The translations under genes and the position numbers were made by a program. Shown here piece by piece: positions 39,457 through 49,299 of a DNA stretch of 64,000 nucleotides (its first letter is position 1; each line of letters opens with the position of its first letter). The DNA comes from Blattabacterium sp. (Mastotermes darwiniensis) str. MADAR (GTDB taxonomy: Bacteria > Bacteroidota > Bacteroidia > Flavobacteriales > Blattabacteriaceae). Below the pieces are notes generated by a model. That model did no database searches. It was not told the origin of the DNA and saw only the letters and a program-made list of their open reading frames with translations. The stretch covers positions 221,701-285,700 of the forward strand of contig NC_016146.1 in assembly GCF_000233435.1 (NCBI RefSeq), given 5' to 3'.

Positions 39457-41328
39457 ATGTTTTTGGATATATACGATATTATTGTTGTTGGAGGAGGACA
39501 TGCTGGAGCTGAAGCAGCTTCTGCATCTTCTAACATGGGATCAAAAACCTTACTTATTACAACCAATTTACAAACTATTGGTCAAATGTCCTGCAATCCA
39601 GCTATAGGAGGAATAGCTAAAGGACAAATAATAAGAGAAATAGATGCTTTAGGTGGTTATTCTGGAATCATCACGGATTATAGTATGATTCAGTTTAGAA
39701 TGCTGAACCAATCTAAAGGACCTGCTATGTGGAGTCCTAGAGCACAATGTGATAGAAAATTATTTTCTAATAATTGGAGATTTTTTTTGGAAAAGAATCC
39801 AAAATTAGATCTATACCAAGATACCGTGACTTCTCTAATAGTAAAAAAAAATAAAGTTCAAGGAGTGATAACTTCTTTTGGAATAGAAATTAAGGGAAAA
39901 TCTGTAATACTCACAAATGGAACATTTTTAAACGGAAAAATACATATTGGAAAAAATAAAATTAATGGAGGAAGAATAGCGGAACAAGAAGTTAGAGGAA
40001 TTACGGAACAATTAACTGAATATTTTGGGTTTATGCATGGGAGAATGAAAACAGGAACATCTCCTAGAGTAGATGGACGTTCCTTAAGTTACAATAAAAT
40101 GAAATCTCAAAATGGAGATATTCATCCTAAAAAATTTTCTTTTTCAAGAACTATAAAATTAAAGAAACAACGTGAATGTCATATTTCTTACACAAATAAA
40201 GAAGTACATGATATTATTCGAAAAAATTTTAACTATTCTCCTATTTTTACAGGATCTATTAAAGGAGTTAGTCCTAGATATTGTCCCTCTATTGAAGAAA
40301 AGATTTATAGATTTTATGATAAAGAAGAACATCCTATTTTTGTAGAACCAGAAGGTTGGAATACTGTAGAAGTTTATATAAATGGTTTTTCTACTTCTTT
40401 GCCAGAGAAAGTCCAATATAAAGCTTTAAAAAGAATTTCAGGATTTGAACAAGTGAAAATGTTAAGACCTGGATATGCTATTGAATATGATTATTTTCCT
40501 CCAATACAATTAAAACTTACTTTGGAAAGTAAGTTAATAGAAAATCTTTTTTTGGCCGGACAAATTAATGGAACTACAGGATATGAAGAAGCGGCTGCTC
40601 AAGGATTGATGGCAGGAATTAATGCTCATTTAAAGATTAATCAAAAAAAACCTTTTATTCTTAAAAGGAATCAGGCTTATATTGGAGTTTTAATAGATGA
40701 TTTGATTACAAAAGGAACAGAAGAGCCTTATAGAATGTTTACCTCAAGAGCTGAATATAGAATGTTATTACGTCAAGATAATGCAGACGAAAGACTAACT
40801 CCTATGGGATATAAGATTGGATTAGTTTCAGAAAAAAAAATGAAATCTGTAGATAAAAAAAAATATAAGGTAGAAAAATGTATCTATTTTTTTAAAAATA
40901 AGAGTTTAAAACCAGAAATTATAAATCCTATTTTAAACCAAAAAGGATCTACTATTGTACATCATGAACAAAAAATTGATACAATATTGTCTCGTTCTGA
41001 AATAGAAATACAAGATATAGTGTCTATTCCACCTTTAAAACAAGAAGTAGAAAAAAATAATTTTGATCAAGAAATTTTAGAGCAAGTTTCTATTCAGATT
41101 AAATATAAAGGATATATTGAACGAGAAAAAGAAAATGCCAAGAAATTGTTGAGACTTGAAAATATTCGAATTCCTAATGATTTTGATTATTATCAAATAC
41201 AATCTTTATCCCTAGAAGCTAGAGAAAAATTAACTTATCATCGTCCAGAATCTTTGTCGCAAGCTTCAAGAATTAGTGGAGTTTCTCCTTCCGATTTAAG
41301 TATTTTGTTGATTTATATGGGACGCTAG
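39457..41328 (+). CDS. mnmG: tRNA uridine-5-carboxymethylaminomethyl modification enzyme MnmG
   Basis: MnmG (GidA) with MnmE modifies U34 of several tRNAs. The FAD site [18 protein letters not shown] opens the protein, followed by [15 protein letters not shown] and [31 protein letters not shown] and [17 protein letters not shown] are the C-terminal signatures. At 623 residues it is full length. It acts on tRNAs also served by MnmA, encoded further along. Its stop overlaps the ftsB end by four bases. Confidence 0.97.
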   Translation: MFLDIYDIIVVGGGHAGAEAASASSNMGSKTLLITTNLQTIGQMSCNPAIGGIAKGQIIREIDALGGYSGIITDYSMIQFRMLNQSKGPAMWSPRAQCDRKLFSNNWRFFLEKNPKLDLYQDTVTSLIVKKNKVQGVITSFGIEIKGKSVILTNGTFLNGKIHIGKNKINGGRIAEQEVRGITEQLTEYFGFMHGRMKTGTSPRVDGRSLSYNKMKSQNGDIHPKKFSFSRTIKLKKQRECHISYTNKEVHDIIRKNFNYSPIFTGSIKGVSPRYCPSIEEKIYRFYDKEEHPIFVEPEGWNTVEVYINGFSTSLPEKVQYKALKRISGFEQVKMLRPGYAIEYDYFPPIQLKLTLESKLIENLFLAGQINGTTGYEEAAAQGLMAGINAHLKINQKKPFILKRNQAYIGVLIDDLITKGTEEPYRMFTSRAEYRMLLRQDNADERLTPMGYKIGLVSEKKMKSVDKKKYKVEKCIYFFKNKSLKPEIINPILNQKGSTIVHHEQKIDTILSRSEIEIQDIVSIPPLKQEVEKNNFDQEILEQVSIQIKYKGYIEREKENAKKLLRLENIRIPNDFDYYQIQSLSLEAREKLTYHRPESLSQASRISGVSPSDLSILLIYMGR

Positions 41329-41603
41329 TTTTTTTTTTTAGATAGTACAAATAAATCTTCATCATCTTTCTTCATGTGAAATTTTTCTCTAGCTACTTTT
41401 TCCAAGTATTTATAATCTGTATTTAATTTATTTAAATGATTTTTTTCCAATAAAATTTGATTTTTTAACCAATTTCTATCCAGTATCATTTTATGGATAG
41501 TTTTTTTTAACTTACAGTGTAATACCAAAGAATTAGTGTCAAAAAAAAGCATCCATACAAAAAAAAATAAACTGATCCAAAAATATTTATTGACAAAAAA
41601 CAT
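41325..41603 (-). CDS. FtsB/DivIC family septum formation protein
   Basis: A 92-residue single-pass protein: one N-terminal membrane helix (about 6-22, [15 protein letters not shown]), then a coiled coil (about 28-72) and the typical [20 protein letters not shown] end. FtsB/DivIC proteins link early and late cell-division proteins. The last Lys codons use an 11-A tract (plus-strand T tract 41329-41339), right at the stop. Confidence 0.88.
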   Translation of the reverse strand: MFFVNKYFWISLFFFVWMLFFDTNSLVLHCKLKKTIHKMILDRNWLKNQILLEKNHLNKLNTDYKYLEKVAREKFHMKKDDEDLFVLSKKKN

Positions 41604-41604
41604 T

Positions 41605-41754
41605 TTATTTTTTTTTATTGATCCAGTTTTTTATAGTGTAAAATCCTATACTTATAGACCAATATAAACTTATAAGGAATAAAAAAATAATACACCAAAA
41701 TCCAGATATAATTATAAATAGAAAAAACAAAAATCCTATGAATTTCATTATCAT
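41605..41754 (-). CDS. Small membrane protein of about 49 residues, unknown
   Basis: Translation from ATG 41754 (or 41748) gives a protein starting MIMKFIGFLFFLFIII, with two closely spaced hydrophobic stretches and ending KNWINKKK. It lies one base from the ftsB start on the same strand. A longer frame from 41868 exists but its N-terminus is antisense to fumC and not protein-like. Hydrophobic frames arise easily in A/T-rich DNA, so this is a weak call with no function. Confidence 0.4.
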   Translation of the reverse strand: MIMKFIGFLFFLFIIISGFWCIIFLFLISLYWSISIGFYTIKNWINKKK

Positions 41755-41769
41755 ATTTATAAATTTTAT

Positions 41770-41777
41770 TAATTTTG
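41770..41777 (+). promoter_or_regulatory. Putative -7 element upstream of fumC
   Basis: TAATTTTG fits the Bacteroidetes TAnnTTTG consensus and lies 19 bases before the fumC ATG. No convincing -33 partner is seen, and such strings occur by chance in A/T-rich gaps. Confidence 0.3.
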
Positions 41778-41796
41778 TAAAAATAAACAGATAAAA

Positions 41797-43179
41797 ATGA
41801 TTTCTAGAACAGAAAGAGATACTTTGGGTTTTGTACAAGTTCCCATAGATAAATATTGGGGGGCACAAACAGAGAGATCCAGAAATAATTTTAGAATTGG
41901 ATTAGAAGGGTCTATGCCTATAGAAATTATTCATGCTTTGGCTATTTTAAAGAAAGCAGCTGCACATGCTAATTTTTCATTGGGGTTTTTATCTAGAAAA
42001 AAAAGAGATTTAATCACTTCTGTTTGTGAGGAAATTATAGAAGGGAAATTAGATGATCAATTTCCTTTAGTTATATGGCAAACAGGATCTGGAACACATT
42101 CCAATATGAATGTGAATGAAGTAATTTCTAACAGATCTCATGTTTTAACAGGTGGAATTCTTGGAAAAAAAACTGTTCTACATCCCAATGATGATGTTAA
42201 TATGTCGCAATCATCTAATGATGTTTATTCTACAGCAATGCATATTGCTTCTTATAAAAAATTGATAGAGAAAACCATTCCTTCTTTAAAAGAGTTACGT
42301 AATACATTGGAAAAAAAAACAAAATCATTTAACAATGTGATTAAAATAGGAAGAACTCATCTTATGGATGCCACTCCTATAACTTTAGGACAGGAATTTT
42401 CCGGTTACGTTTCTCAAGTAGATCACGGATTAAATTCTATTAAAAAAACTTTAGATCATCTTTCTGAATTATCTATTGGAGGGACAGCGGTTGGAACTGG
42501 AATAAATACTCCTAAAGGATATGATCTAAAAGTTACTGAATATATTTGCGAATATACTGGCCTTCCATTTCAAGTAGCAAAAAATAAATTTGAATCTATA
42601 GCATCTCACGATGCTATTGTGGAATCTCATGGATCCTTAAAACAAATAGCTGTTTCTTTAATTAAGATAGCAAACGATATTCGATTTTTATCTTCCGGAC
42701 CTCGTTCAGGAATAGGAGAAATTCATATTCCTGAGAATGAACCTGGATCTTCTATTATGCCCGGAAAAATAAATCCTACACAATGTGAAGCTCTTATTAT
42801 GGTTTGTACACAAGTCATAGGAAATGATCTATCTATATCAATAGCTGGATCATCAGGAAATTATGAGTTAAACGTTTCTAAACCATTGATGGCCTATAAT
42901 TTTTTACAATCGGCACATCTTCTTTCTGACGCATCTTATTCATTTTCTAATCTTTGTGTTAAGGGGATCACTCCTAATTATCCAAGAATTAAAGAATTAC
43001 TAGATAGATCCTTAATGTTAGTAACAGCTCTCAATACTCGTATTGGATACGAAAAATCCGCAAAAATTGCAAGGTTAGCCTATGAAAACAATAGTACTTT
43101 AAAAGAAGAAGCTATTCGTCTGGGATATTTAACCATTGAAGAATTTGATGAATTAGTCAAACCGGATAAAATGGTGTAG
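41797..43179 (+). CDS. fumC: Fumarate hydratase class II
   Basis: FumC converts fumarate and malate in the TCA cycle. Fumarate is also released by PurB and may be the electron acceptor of the class 1A PyrD, both encoded here. The signature [16 protein letters not shown], the [15 protein letters not shown] segment, [14 protein letters not shown] and [16 protein letters not shown] are intact. The 460-residue length is normal. It is convergent with tatD with a 3-base gap. Confidence 0.97.
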   Translation: MISRTERDTLGFVQVPIDKYWGAQTERSRNNFRIGLEGSMPIEIIHALAILKKAAAHANFSLGFLSRKKRDLITSVCEEIIEGKLDDQFPLVIWQTGSGTHSNMNVNEVISNRSHVLTGGILGKKTVLHPNDDVNMSQSSNDVYSTAMHIASYKKLIEKTIPSLKELRNTLEKKTKSFNNVIKIGRTHLMDATPITLGQEFSGYVSQVDHGLNSIKKTLDHLSELSIGGTAVGTGINTPKGYDLKVTEYICEYTGLPFQVAKNKFESIASHDAIVESHGSLKQIAVSLIKIANDIRFLSSGPRSGIGEIHIPENEPGSSIMPGKINPTQCEALIMVCTQVIGNDLSISIAGSSGNYELNVSKPLMAYNFLQSAHLLSDASYSFSNLCVKGITPNYPRIKELLDRSLMLVTALNTRIGYEKSAKIARLAYENNSTLKEEAIRLGYLTIEEFDELVKPDKMV

Positions 43180-43182
43180 TAT

Positions 43183-43956
43183 TTATCCTTTACGAAATAA
43201 TTCTTTTACATTCATATCGATTACATTAGCTATTTCTTCCTCTGAAATAGAATATATTTGAGACATTTTTGTTAAAACTATTTTTAAATAAAATGGTTCA
43301 TTTCTTTTTCCTCTAAAAGGATAAGGAGATAAATAGGGAGAATCGGTTTCTAATACTATATTTTTTAAACTTATTTTATGTAAAAAAGTACGGAGTTTGT
43401 TATTTTTAAAAGTAATCATTCCTCCAATTCCTAGTTTTAGTCCAAAATCAACAATCTTTTTTGCTTGTTCTAAAGTTCCATAAAAACAATGAAAGATCCC
43501 TGTCATGGAAGAATTGTTTTCTTTTGATAAAATATTAAAAACTTGATCAAACGCTTTTCTACAATGAATAACTATGGGTAATCCTTTTACTTTTGCCAAT
43601 TGTATTTGAGTGGTAAAGGCATATTCTTGTTCAAGAACAAATTTATTTTCTAAATGTAAATCCATTCCTATCTCTCCTACAGAAATGAAAGAATGTTTAT
43701 TTAACCATTTTTTTATGAAATTCAATTCTTTTTCTAAATTATTCGGATGTACTTTACTAGGATGTAATCCTATCATAGGAAAACATATGTTTGGATATTG
43801 TTGTTCCAATTGTAATATTTTAGGAATGTTGGTACTATCTATAGAAGGAAGATAGAATCGATTTATTCCATTATCAATTGCTTTTTTTATAACACAATCC
43901 CTATCTTCATCAAATTGTTCCATGTATAAATGAGCATGAGTATCAGAAATTTTCAT
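43183..43956 (-). CDS. tatD: TatD family metal-dependent hydrolase (DNase)
   Basis: A TIM-barrel metallo-hydrolase. The metal ligands lie in DTHAHLYMEQF at the start, GEIGMD, PIVIHCRKAF, GIFHCFYG and LETDSPYLSPYPFRGKRNEP. TatD proteins act as DNases or in D-aminoacyl-tRNA release; which applies here is not known. The 257-residue length is normal. Confidence 0.93.
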   Translation of the reverse strand: MKISDTHAHLYMEQFDEDRDCVIKKAIDNGINRFYLPSIDSTNIPKILQLEQQYPNICFPMIGLHPSKVHPNNLEKELNFIKKWLNKHSFISVGEIGMDLHLENKFVLEQEYAFTTQIQLAKVKGLPIVIHCRKAFDQVFNILSKENNSSMTGIFHCFYGTLEQAKKIVDFGLKLGIGGMITFKNNKLRTFLHKISLKNIVLETDSPYLSPYPFRGKRNEPFYLKIVLTKMSQIYSISEEEIANVIDMNVKELFRKG

Positions 43957-43988
43957 TGAAAACGTTATTTTAATTAAAAACTTATGTT

Positions 43989-44846
43989 ATGAATGCTTAT
44001 ATATTTCCTGGTCAAGGTACTCAATTTGTTGGAATGGGAAAAGATTTATACAATACTTCCAGCCTAGCAAGAAAATTGTTTCAATTATCCGATGATATTT
44101 TAGGATTTAGGATGACAAGAATCATGTTCGATGGTCCTATGAAAGTGTTAAAAAAAACCAGATACACACAACTTTCAATTTATATATATTCAGTAATACA
44201 ATCAAAAATACTAAATAATTTTAATCCAGATATGGTAGCCGGTCATTCTCTTGGAGAATTTTCTGCATTGGCAGCTATTGATGTCTTTTCTTTTGAAGAA
44301 GGATTGATGTTAGTAGATAAAAGAGCAACTTTTATGCAAGAAATATGTGAATCTATACATGGAGGGATGGCTGTGGTATTTGGATTGGAAGATAATATTA
44401 TAGAAAAAATTTGTCAGGAAGATAAAGGGATTATAGTCCCATCTAATTATAATAGTCCTGGACAATTGGTAATTTCTGGGGAAGAAGAAGCTCTGAAAAG
44501 AGTTTGCTATTCTTTAAAAAAAATAGGTGCTAAGAAAATATTAAGACTTCCTGTTCATGGAGCCTTTCATTCTCCTCTTATGGAACCAGCTAAAAAAAAA
44601 TTATCGAAATTTATAGAAAAAATTTTATTTAAAGATCCTAAATGTATAATATATCAAAATGTTACCGCAGAATCGGTTACAAAATCTAAAGATATAAAAA
44701 AGAATTTAATTGAACAATTGACTTCTCCCGTAAAATGGAAACAATTGGTGAAAAAAATGATCCATAATGGAGCAATTTCATTCACTGAAATAGGACCAAG
44801 TAATATCTTACAAGGAATGATGAAAAAAATTTTCAATGATATTTAG
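43989..44846 (+). CDS. fabD: Malonyl-CoA:acyl carrier protein transacylase
   Basis: FabD loads malonate onto ACP for fatty acid synthesis, using the product of acetyl-CoA carboxylase (AccB/AccC here). The oxyanion loop FPGQGTQFVGMG, the catalytic Ser in AGHSLGEFSALAA and the catalytic His in LPVHGAFHSPLM are present. The 285-residue length is typical. It diverges from tatD across 32 bases. Confidence 0.96.
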   Translation: MNAYIFPGQGTQFVGMGKDLYNTSSLARKLFQLSDDILGFRMTRIMFDGPMKVLKKTRYTQLSIYIYSVIQSKILNNFNPDMVAGHSLGEFSALAAIDVFSFEEGLMLVDKRATFMQEICESIHGGMAVVFGLEDNIIEKICQEDKGIIVPSNYNSPGQLVISGEEEALKRVCYSLKKIGAKKILRLPVHGAFHSPLMEPAKKKLSKFIEKILFKDPKCIIYQNVTAESVTKSKDIKKNLIEQLTSPVKWKQLVKKMIHNGAISFTEIGPSNILQGMMKKIFNDI

Positions 44847-44865
44847 AAATAATGATATTTTTCCT

Positions 44866-45795
44866 ATGAGACAATATCAACATTTTTTTTATAGCCATGG
44901 AAAATTATTGTTAACAGGAGAATATTTTATTTTATATGGAAGTTCTGGTTTAGCATTACCTACCGTTAAAGGACAATCATTGACCATATATTACAATAAT
45001 AGTTCTAAATTTTCTGGATTATATTGGAAAAGTTTTGATGAAATAGACAAACTTTGGTTTGAAGTATTTTTTAAACTTCCTTCTTTAGATATCTGTTATG
45101 AAACAGAAAATAAAATAGCTCTTAGATTAAGGGATCTATTATTAAAATCTAGAAAAATTAAAAAAAAATTTCTTCAAAACTCATTAGGAATATATTATGT
45201 AAAAACAAAATTAGAATTTCCTATAAATTGGGGATTAGGAAGTAGCTCTACTTTAATCAATAACATCGCAAAATGGGCAAAAATAAATCCCTATATGTTA
45301 TTGGAAAATAAATTTACAGGAAGTGGGTATGACATTGCTTGTGTATCTGAATCAAGACCTATAATCTATAGATTAAAAAATAAAAGACCTCATGTTATTC
45401 CTATAGATTTTAATCCCCCATTTAAAGATCAACTTTTTTTTCTACATCTTAATAGAAAACAAAATACTTGTGAAGGAATACGATTGTTTCGTTCAAAAAA
45501 AAATGTATCTATAAAAATCATTGATACTATTTCTTTTATAACTAAAAGAATACTTTTTTGTAAAACTTTAAAAGAATTTGAAATGTTATTGATCCAACAT
45601 GAGAGGATTATATCCTGTATACTGGATATTCCTACTATAAAAGAAATCTATTTTCCAGATTATTTAGGAATAGTAAAAAGTTTAGGAGCTTGGGGTGGAG
45701 ATTTTGTTTTAATAAGTTATAGAAGTGGAATGAAGAAGTATTTTTCAAAAAAAGGATTTCATACTATTCTTTCCTTTGATGAAATGATTTTATAA
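44866..45795 (+). CDS. GYDIA-family GHMP kinase
   Basis: A small-molecule kinase of the GHMP fold. Motif 1 is HGKLLLTGEYFILYG, the ATP loop is NWGLGSSSTLINNIA, and GSGYDIACVSESRPIIYRL contains the GYDIA signature that names this Bacteroidetes family. The family is thought to belong with mevalonate-pathway kinases, but the substrate is unproven and no other mevalonate gene lies here. ATG 44866 is preferred; ATG 44836 would overlap fabD by 11 bases and add ten unrelated residues. Confidence 0.85.
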   Translation: MRQYQHFFYSHGKLLLTGEYFILYGSSGLALPTVKGQSLTIYYNNSSKFSGLYWKSFDEIDKLWFEVFFKLPSLDICYETENKIALRLRDLLLKSRKIKKKFLQNSLGIYYVKTKLEFPINWGLGSSSTLINNIAKWAKINPYMLLENKFTGSGYDIACVSESRPIIYRLKNKRPHVIPIDFNPPFKDQLFFLHLNRKQNTCEGIRLFRSKKNVSIKIIDTISFITKRILFCKTLKEFEMLLIQHERIISCILDIPTIKEIYFPDYLGIVKSLGAWGGDFVLISYRSGMKKYFSKKGFHTILSFDEMIL

Positions 45796-45839
45796 CAGAA
45801 TATTACGATTTTTATTATATTATTCAAAATTTATTTATT

Positions 45840-47096
45840 ATGTGCCGTATTGTTAATTTCAATATAAATGGATGCAATTATAAATTACCAATAGTTGGTG
45901 GAACTTATTATGAAAAAGCTATTAATATATCTAAACTTAGAGAAAATACAGGATTTATTACATTTGATCCAGGATTCAAAAATACAGGAATTGTTAAAAG
46001 TTCTATCAGTTTCATAGATGGAGAAAAAGGAATTCTATTGTATAGAGGTTATCCTATTGAACAAATTATTAAAAAATGTTCTTTTATAGAAACTAGTTAT
46101 CTTCTTTTAAATGGAGAATTACCTAATACGGCACAATTAAAATCTTTTTCTGAAAGAATAAAAGAATTCAATTCAATCAATAAGGATATTCATCAAATAC
46201 TTGATAAATCCCCTGTATTTTATCATCCTATGGAAATGTTGTCTTCTTTGACATGTATTCTTACAGCTTTTATTACAAAAAAAGATGGACTTAAAGAAAA
46301 AGATATGTATATCCATCTTTTGGCAAAACTTCCTATATTAGCTGCTTTGACTTATAGGAAAAAAATAGGACTTCCTCCATCTACCTCAGATAAAAATCTA
46401 TATTATACTTCTAATATTTTAAAAATGTTTTTTTCCGTCCCTAAAAAATATTATAAAAACGATCCTATTATTACGGATGCTTTAGATAAACTTTTAATAT
46501 TACATGCAGATCACGAACAAAACTGCTCCACTACTACGGTTCGTTTATTAGGATCTGCTCATACAGGTTTGTTTGCCTCTGTATCCGCAGGAATTAGTGC
46601 TCTATGGGGGAGGTTGCATGGAGGAGCTAATCAAGCTGTCATTGAAATGCTGGAAAATATTTTAAAATGTGGTGGAAATATAAGAAAATGGGTTGAAAGA
46701 GCAAAAAACAAAAAAGATCCTTTTCGATTGATGGGGTTTGGACATAGGATATATAAAAATTTTGATCCAAGGGCAAAAATAGTAAAAGAAGTAGCTGAAA
46801 ATATTATTAGTGAATTAGAAATTGATGATCCGATTCTAGAATTGGCAAAGGAACTTGAAGAAATTGCTATTCAAGATCCTTATTTTATGGAGAAAAAACT
46901 ATATCCGAATATAGATTTTTACTCAGGAATTATTTATCAGGCTATAGGAATTCCAAAAGAGATGTTTACGGTAATGTTTGCTTTGGGAAGATTACCTGGA
47001 TGGATGGCTCATTGGAAAGAAGTGAGATTGAATAGAGAACCTATAGGAAGACCTCGACAGATTTATATAGGATATAAAAAAAGGAATATAGACTAG
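45840..47096 (+). CDS. gltA: Citrate synthase
   Basis: GltA condenses oxaloacetate and acetyl-CoA. Key residues are visible in LHADHEQNCSTTTVRL, GRLHGGANQAVIEML (active His), LMGFGHRIYKNFDPRAK (active His) and VDFYSG-like NIDFYSGIIYQAIGIP (active Asp). The 418-residue length is normal, with the beta-rich N-terminal domain of Gram-negative type II enzymes. It implies that carbon can enter the oxidative TCA cycle in this strain. Confidence 0.96.
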   Translation: MCRIVNFNINGCNYKLPIVGGTYYEKAINISKLRENTGFITFDPGFKNTGIVKSSISFIDGEKGILLYRGYPIEQIIKKCSFIETSYLLLNGELPNTAQLKSFSERIKEFNSINKDIHQILDKSPVFYHPMEMLSSLTCILTAFITKKDGLKEKDMYIHLLAKLPILAALTYRKKIGLPPSTSDKNLYYTSNILKMFFSVPKKYYKNDPIITDALDKLLILHADHEQNCSTTTVRLLGSAHTGLFASVSAGISALWGRLHGGANQAVIEMLENILKCGGNIRKWVERAKNKKDPFRLMGFGHRIYKNFDPRAKIVKEVAENIISELEIDDPILELAKELEEIAIQDPYFMEKKLYPNIDFYSGIIYQAIGIPKEMFTVMFALGRLPGWMAHWKEVRLNREPIGRPRQIYIGYKKRNID

Positions 47097-47107
47097 ACTA
47101 ATGGTTG

Positions 47108-47190
47108 TGCGGGCGAAGGGATTCGAACCCTTACGCATGATAAGCATCAGATCCTAAGTCTGACGTGTCTACCAATTCCACCACGCCCAC
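47108..47190 (-). tRNA. tRNA-Leu (anticodon TAG)
   Basis: An 83-base class II tRNA. The acceptor GTGGGCG pairs with CGCCCGC (one G-T pair), discriminator A. The anticodon stem CAGA/TCTG encloses a loop with TAG, the T-loop is TTCGAAT, and a long variable arm is present. CCA is not encoded. It is 9 bases downstream-facing from the rng start region's opposite end and 11 bases from the gltA stop. Confidence 0.95.
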
Positions 47191-47199
47191 ATTTTTTTT

Positions 47200-48732
47200 T
47201 TATGAATAGGAAGAAGAAAGAACTTCTTTTTTATCATTAAAAATTTGATATTCCGTGTATTTGAATGAATTTCTAGGAATGATTTTAATCCATTTTTTAT
47301 ATTTAAACAACCATTTTTGTTGAATAGAAGGAAAACCACTTTTAAGATAGGCAGCTACAAAAGTATGTAGATGTAATTGTATTTTTTTATGCCTTTTTAT
47401 TATTTTTTCTAAAATAAATTCTATATGATGAACATAAACTATAGGAGATACTTCTAATTCTTGATATTTTTTATTATGGATGTATTCAGGTCTTACTCTA
47501 TGACGAGTAAATTGAACTAAACCAAATTCATTTGGAGGTAATATTTGATGTCTGGCTCTATCATTTTTCATTTTTTCTTTTAAATGTTCGTATAATTTTC
47601 TTTTTTGATAGGGTTCAGACATATCTATAAAATCTACCACAATTATTCCTCCCATATCCCTTAATCTAAGTTGTCTAGCTATTTCCGTGGCAGCTAAAAG
47701 ATTTATTTCTAATACATGATCAATTCTTTCCGATTCTGTACAATTTTGTTTCATGTGATTAATCATTCCACTATTAACATCTATGACATGTAAAGCTTCA
47801 GTATGTTCAATGACAAGATAAGCACCGTTTGCTAGAGGTACGTTTTTTCCTAAAAAAGTTTGTATCTGTTTTTCAATTCCATATTTTTCAAATATGGGAA
47901 TATTTCCTTTATAATGTTTAATAATATTGGTTTTTTCTGGATAAATTAAAGATAAATAAGAATGAATTTCTTTACAAATGAAATTATTATTACAATGAAT
48001 ATATTTAAAATCATCATTAAAAGTATCTCTCAATAAACAAGAAGTTTTACTGCTTTCACTGAAAACTTTAACTGGAGGTATTTTCATTAAATTACTTAAT
48101 GTTTTTTTCCATTTATTTATCAATAGAAAAAGTTCTTTTTTTAAAATTTGTTCCACTTTAAAGCATGCTGCTGTACGAATAATAATCCCAAATTCTTTTG
48201 GTTTTATTTTTTGTATACAGGAGATTAATCTATTTTTTTCTTTTGTATTTTTTATTTTATGAGAAATAAAAATTTTTTCTGAAAAAGGAATTAATACTAA
48301 ATTTCTTCCAGGGATACAGATTTTTGTCGTTAATTTTGGTCCTTTGTTAGAAATTGGTTCTTTAGATATTTGAACCAAAATATTTTGTCCAGGATGCAAT
48401 ATTTTTTCTATAGAACTTTTATTTCCCCTTGAAAAGGAACAAGTATTTGTTAAATATTTATTTTGATTTTGAGCAATCAATTCCAACATATTTCCTACTT
48501 GAAATCCAATATCATCATAGTGCAAAAAAGCTGATTTGGAAACTCCTATATCAACAATAGCTGCATTCAATCCATATGAAATTTTTTTCACTATTCCTAA
48601 ATATATATCTCCAACGGATAATTTTTTATTGAAAATTTCTCTATGAAGTTCCAACAACTTTCCTTCTTCTAGAAGGGCAATTTTAACTTCTTGTTCTTCT
48701 GCATTTGCATTTATAACTAACTCTTTATTCAT
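47200..48732 (-). CDS. rng: Ribonuclease G/E family endoribonuclease
   Basis: RNase G-type enzyme for rRNA maturation and mRNA decay. The S1 domain lies near the N-terminus (GDIYLGIVKKISYGLNAAIVDIG). The catalytic metal residues fall in HVIDVNSGM and GGIIVVDFIDMSEPYQKRKLYE, and FGLVQFTRHRVRPEY is a family signature. It lacks the long RNase E scaffold tail. ATG 48732 (MNKELVINAN) is preferred over 48744. It runs downstream of the 30-residue basic gene and hup. Confidence 0.94.
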   Translation of the reverse strand: MNKELVINANAEEQEVKIALLEEGKLLELHREIFNKKLSVGDIYLGIVKKISYGLNAAIVDIGVSKSAFLHYDDIGFQVGNMLELIAQNQNKYLTNTCSFSRGNKSSIEKILHPGQNILVQISKEPISNKGPKLTTKICIPGRNLVLIPFSEKIFISHKIKNTKEKNRLISCIQKIKPKEFGIIIRTAACFKVEQILKKELFLLINKWKKTLSNLMKIPPVKVFSESSKTSCLLRDTFNDDFKYIHCNNNFICKEIHSYLSLIYPEKTNIIKHYKGNIPIFEKYGIEKQIQTFLGKNVPLANGAYLVIEHTEALHVIDVNSGMINHMKQNCTESERIDHVLEINLLAATEIARQLRLRDMGGIIVVDFIDMSEPYQKRKLYEHLKEKMKNDRARHQILPPNEFGLVQFTRHRVRPEYIHNKKYQELEVSPIVYVHHIEFILEKIIKRHKKIQLHLHTFVAAYLKSGFPSIQQKWLFKYKKWIKIIPRNSFKYTEYQIFNDKKEVLSSSYS

Positions 48733-48787
48733 ACACAAAAACAAGGTAAAAATTTTAAAAATGGATTAATTCAATTACTTGATATTT

Positions 48788-48880
48788 TTATTTTTTTTTC
48801 TTATGCCTATTTTTTCTATTTCTTTTTTTTCTTTTATGGGTAGCCATTTTACGTCTTTTCCTTTTTTTTCCGTTGGGCAT
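48788..48880 (-). CDS. 30-residue highly basic protein, probably ribosome-associated
   Basis: A frame from ATG 48880 to TAA 48788 encodes MPNGKKRKRRKMATHKRKKR followed by NRKNRHKKKK. More than half the residues are Lys or Arg. Similar tiny MPxGKKRKRHK...HKRKK proteins occur beside hup and rng in flavobacteria, from memory. The composition suggests rRNA binding; it might correspond to a Bacteroidetes-specific ribosomal protein, which is unverified. hup lies four bases upstream on the same strand. Confidence 0.75.
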   Translation of the reverse strand: MPNGKKRKRRKMATHKRKKRNRKNRHKKKK

Positions 48881-48884
48881 AATT

Positions 48885-49217
48885 TTAAATCGTTGTTGAT
48901 TTATTTTCGGATATACTATTTCTTTTTCTTTTAATAGAAACGTTCTTCTTTACTAGTTCAGTAAATGTTTTTGCAGGTTTAAATACTGGTATATTATGCG
49001 CAGGAATTACAATGGACATATTCTTGGATATATGACGACCAAGTTTTTTAGCTCTATATTTAATAATAAATGATCCAAATCCTCTTAAATAAACATTTTC
49101 TCCAGATGTAAGGCTTTGTTTGATTTTTTTCATAAAAGTCTCTATAACCTTTTTCGTTTCAATTCTCTCATATCCAGTTTCTGATATTATTTCTGTTATT
49201 ATATCTGCTTTTGTCAT
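48885..49217 (-). CDS. hup: HU-family DNA-binding protein
   Basis: A nucleoid protein of the HU/IHF family. MTKADIITEIISETGYERIETKKVIETFM forms the helical dimer body, GENVYLRGFGSFIIKYRAKKLGRHI leads into the beta arms, and IPAHNIPVFKPAKTFTELV is the HU signature end. A basic Lys/Arg tail extends it to 110 residues. The divergent 82-base gap to mutY contains TATATTTA (near the -7 consensus) and a 14-base A/T-rich palindrome. Confidence 0.94.
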   Translation of the reverse strand: MTKADIITEIISETGYERIETKKVIETFMKKIKQSLTSGENVYLRGFGSFIIKYRAKKLGRHISKNMSIVIPAHNIPVFKPAKTFTELVKKNVSIKRKRNSISENKSTTI

Positions 49218-49299
49218 GTTAAAACCTTCTTATAATATCGAATAACAAAATTTTGTTTCTTAAATATACCAATTTTTTATAAAATTGTTCTAAAATTAA

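Noticed and set aside
41755-41868. N-terminal extension of the small frame upstream of ftsB
   Set aside because: This part is antisense to the fumC start and does not look like a protein; only the shorter start was kept as a weak call.
49244-49257. Palindrome AACAAAATTTTGTT in the hup leader
   Set aside because: It is made almost only of A and T, and short palindromes of this kind are expected often in such sequence; no second copy with matching context was seen.
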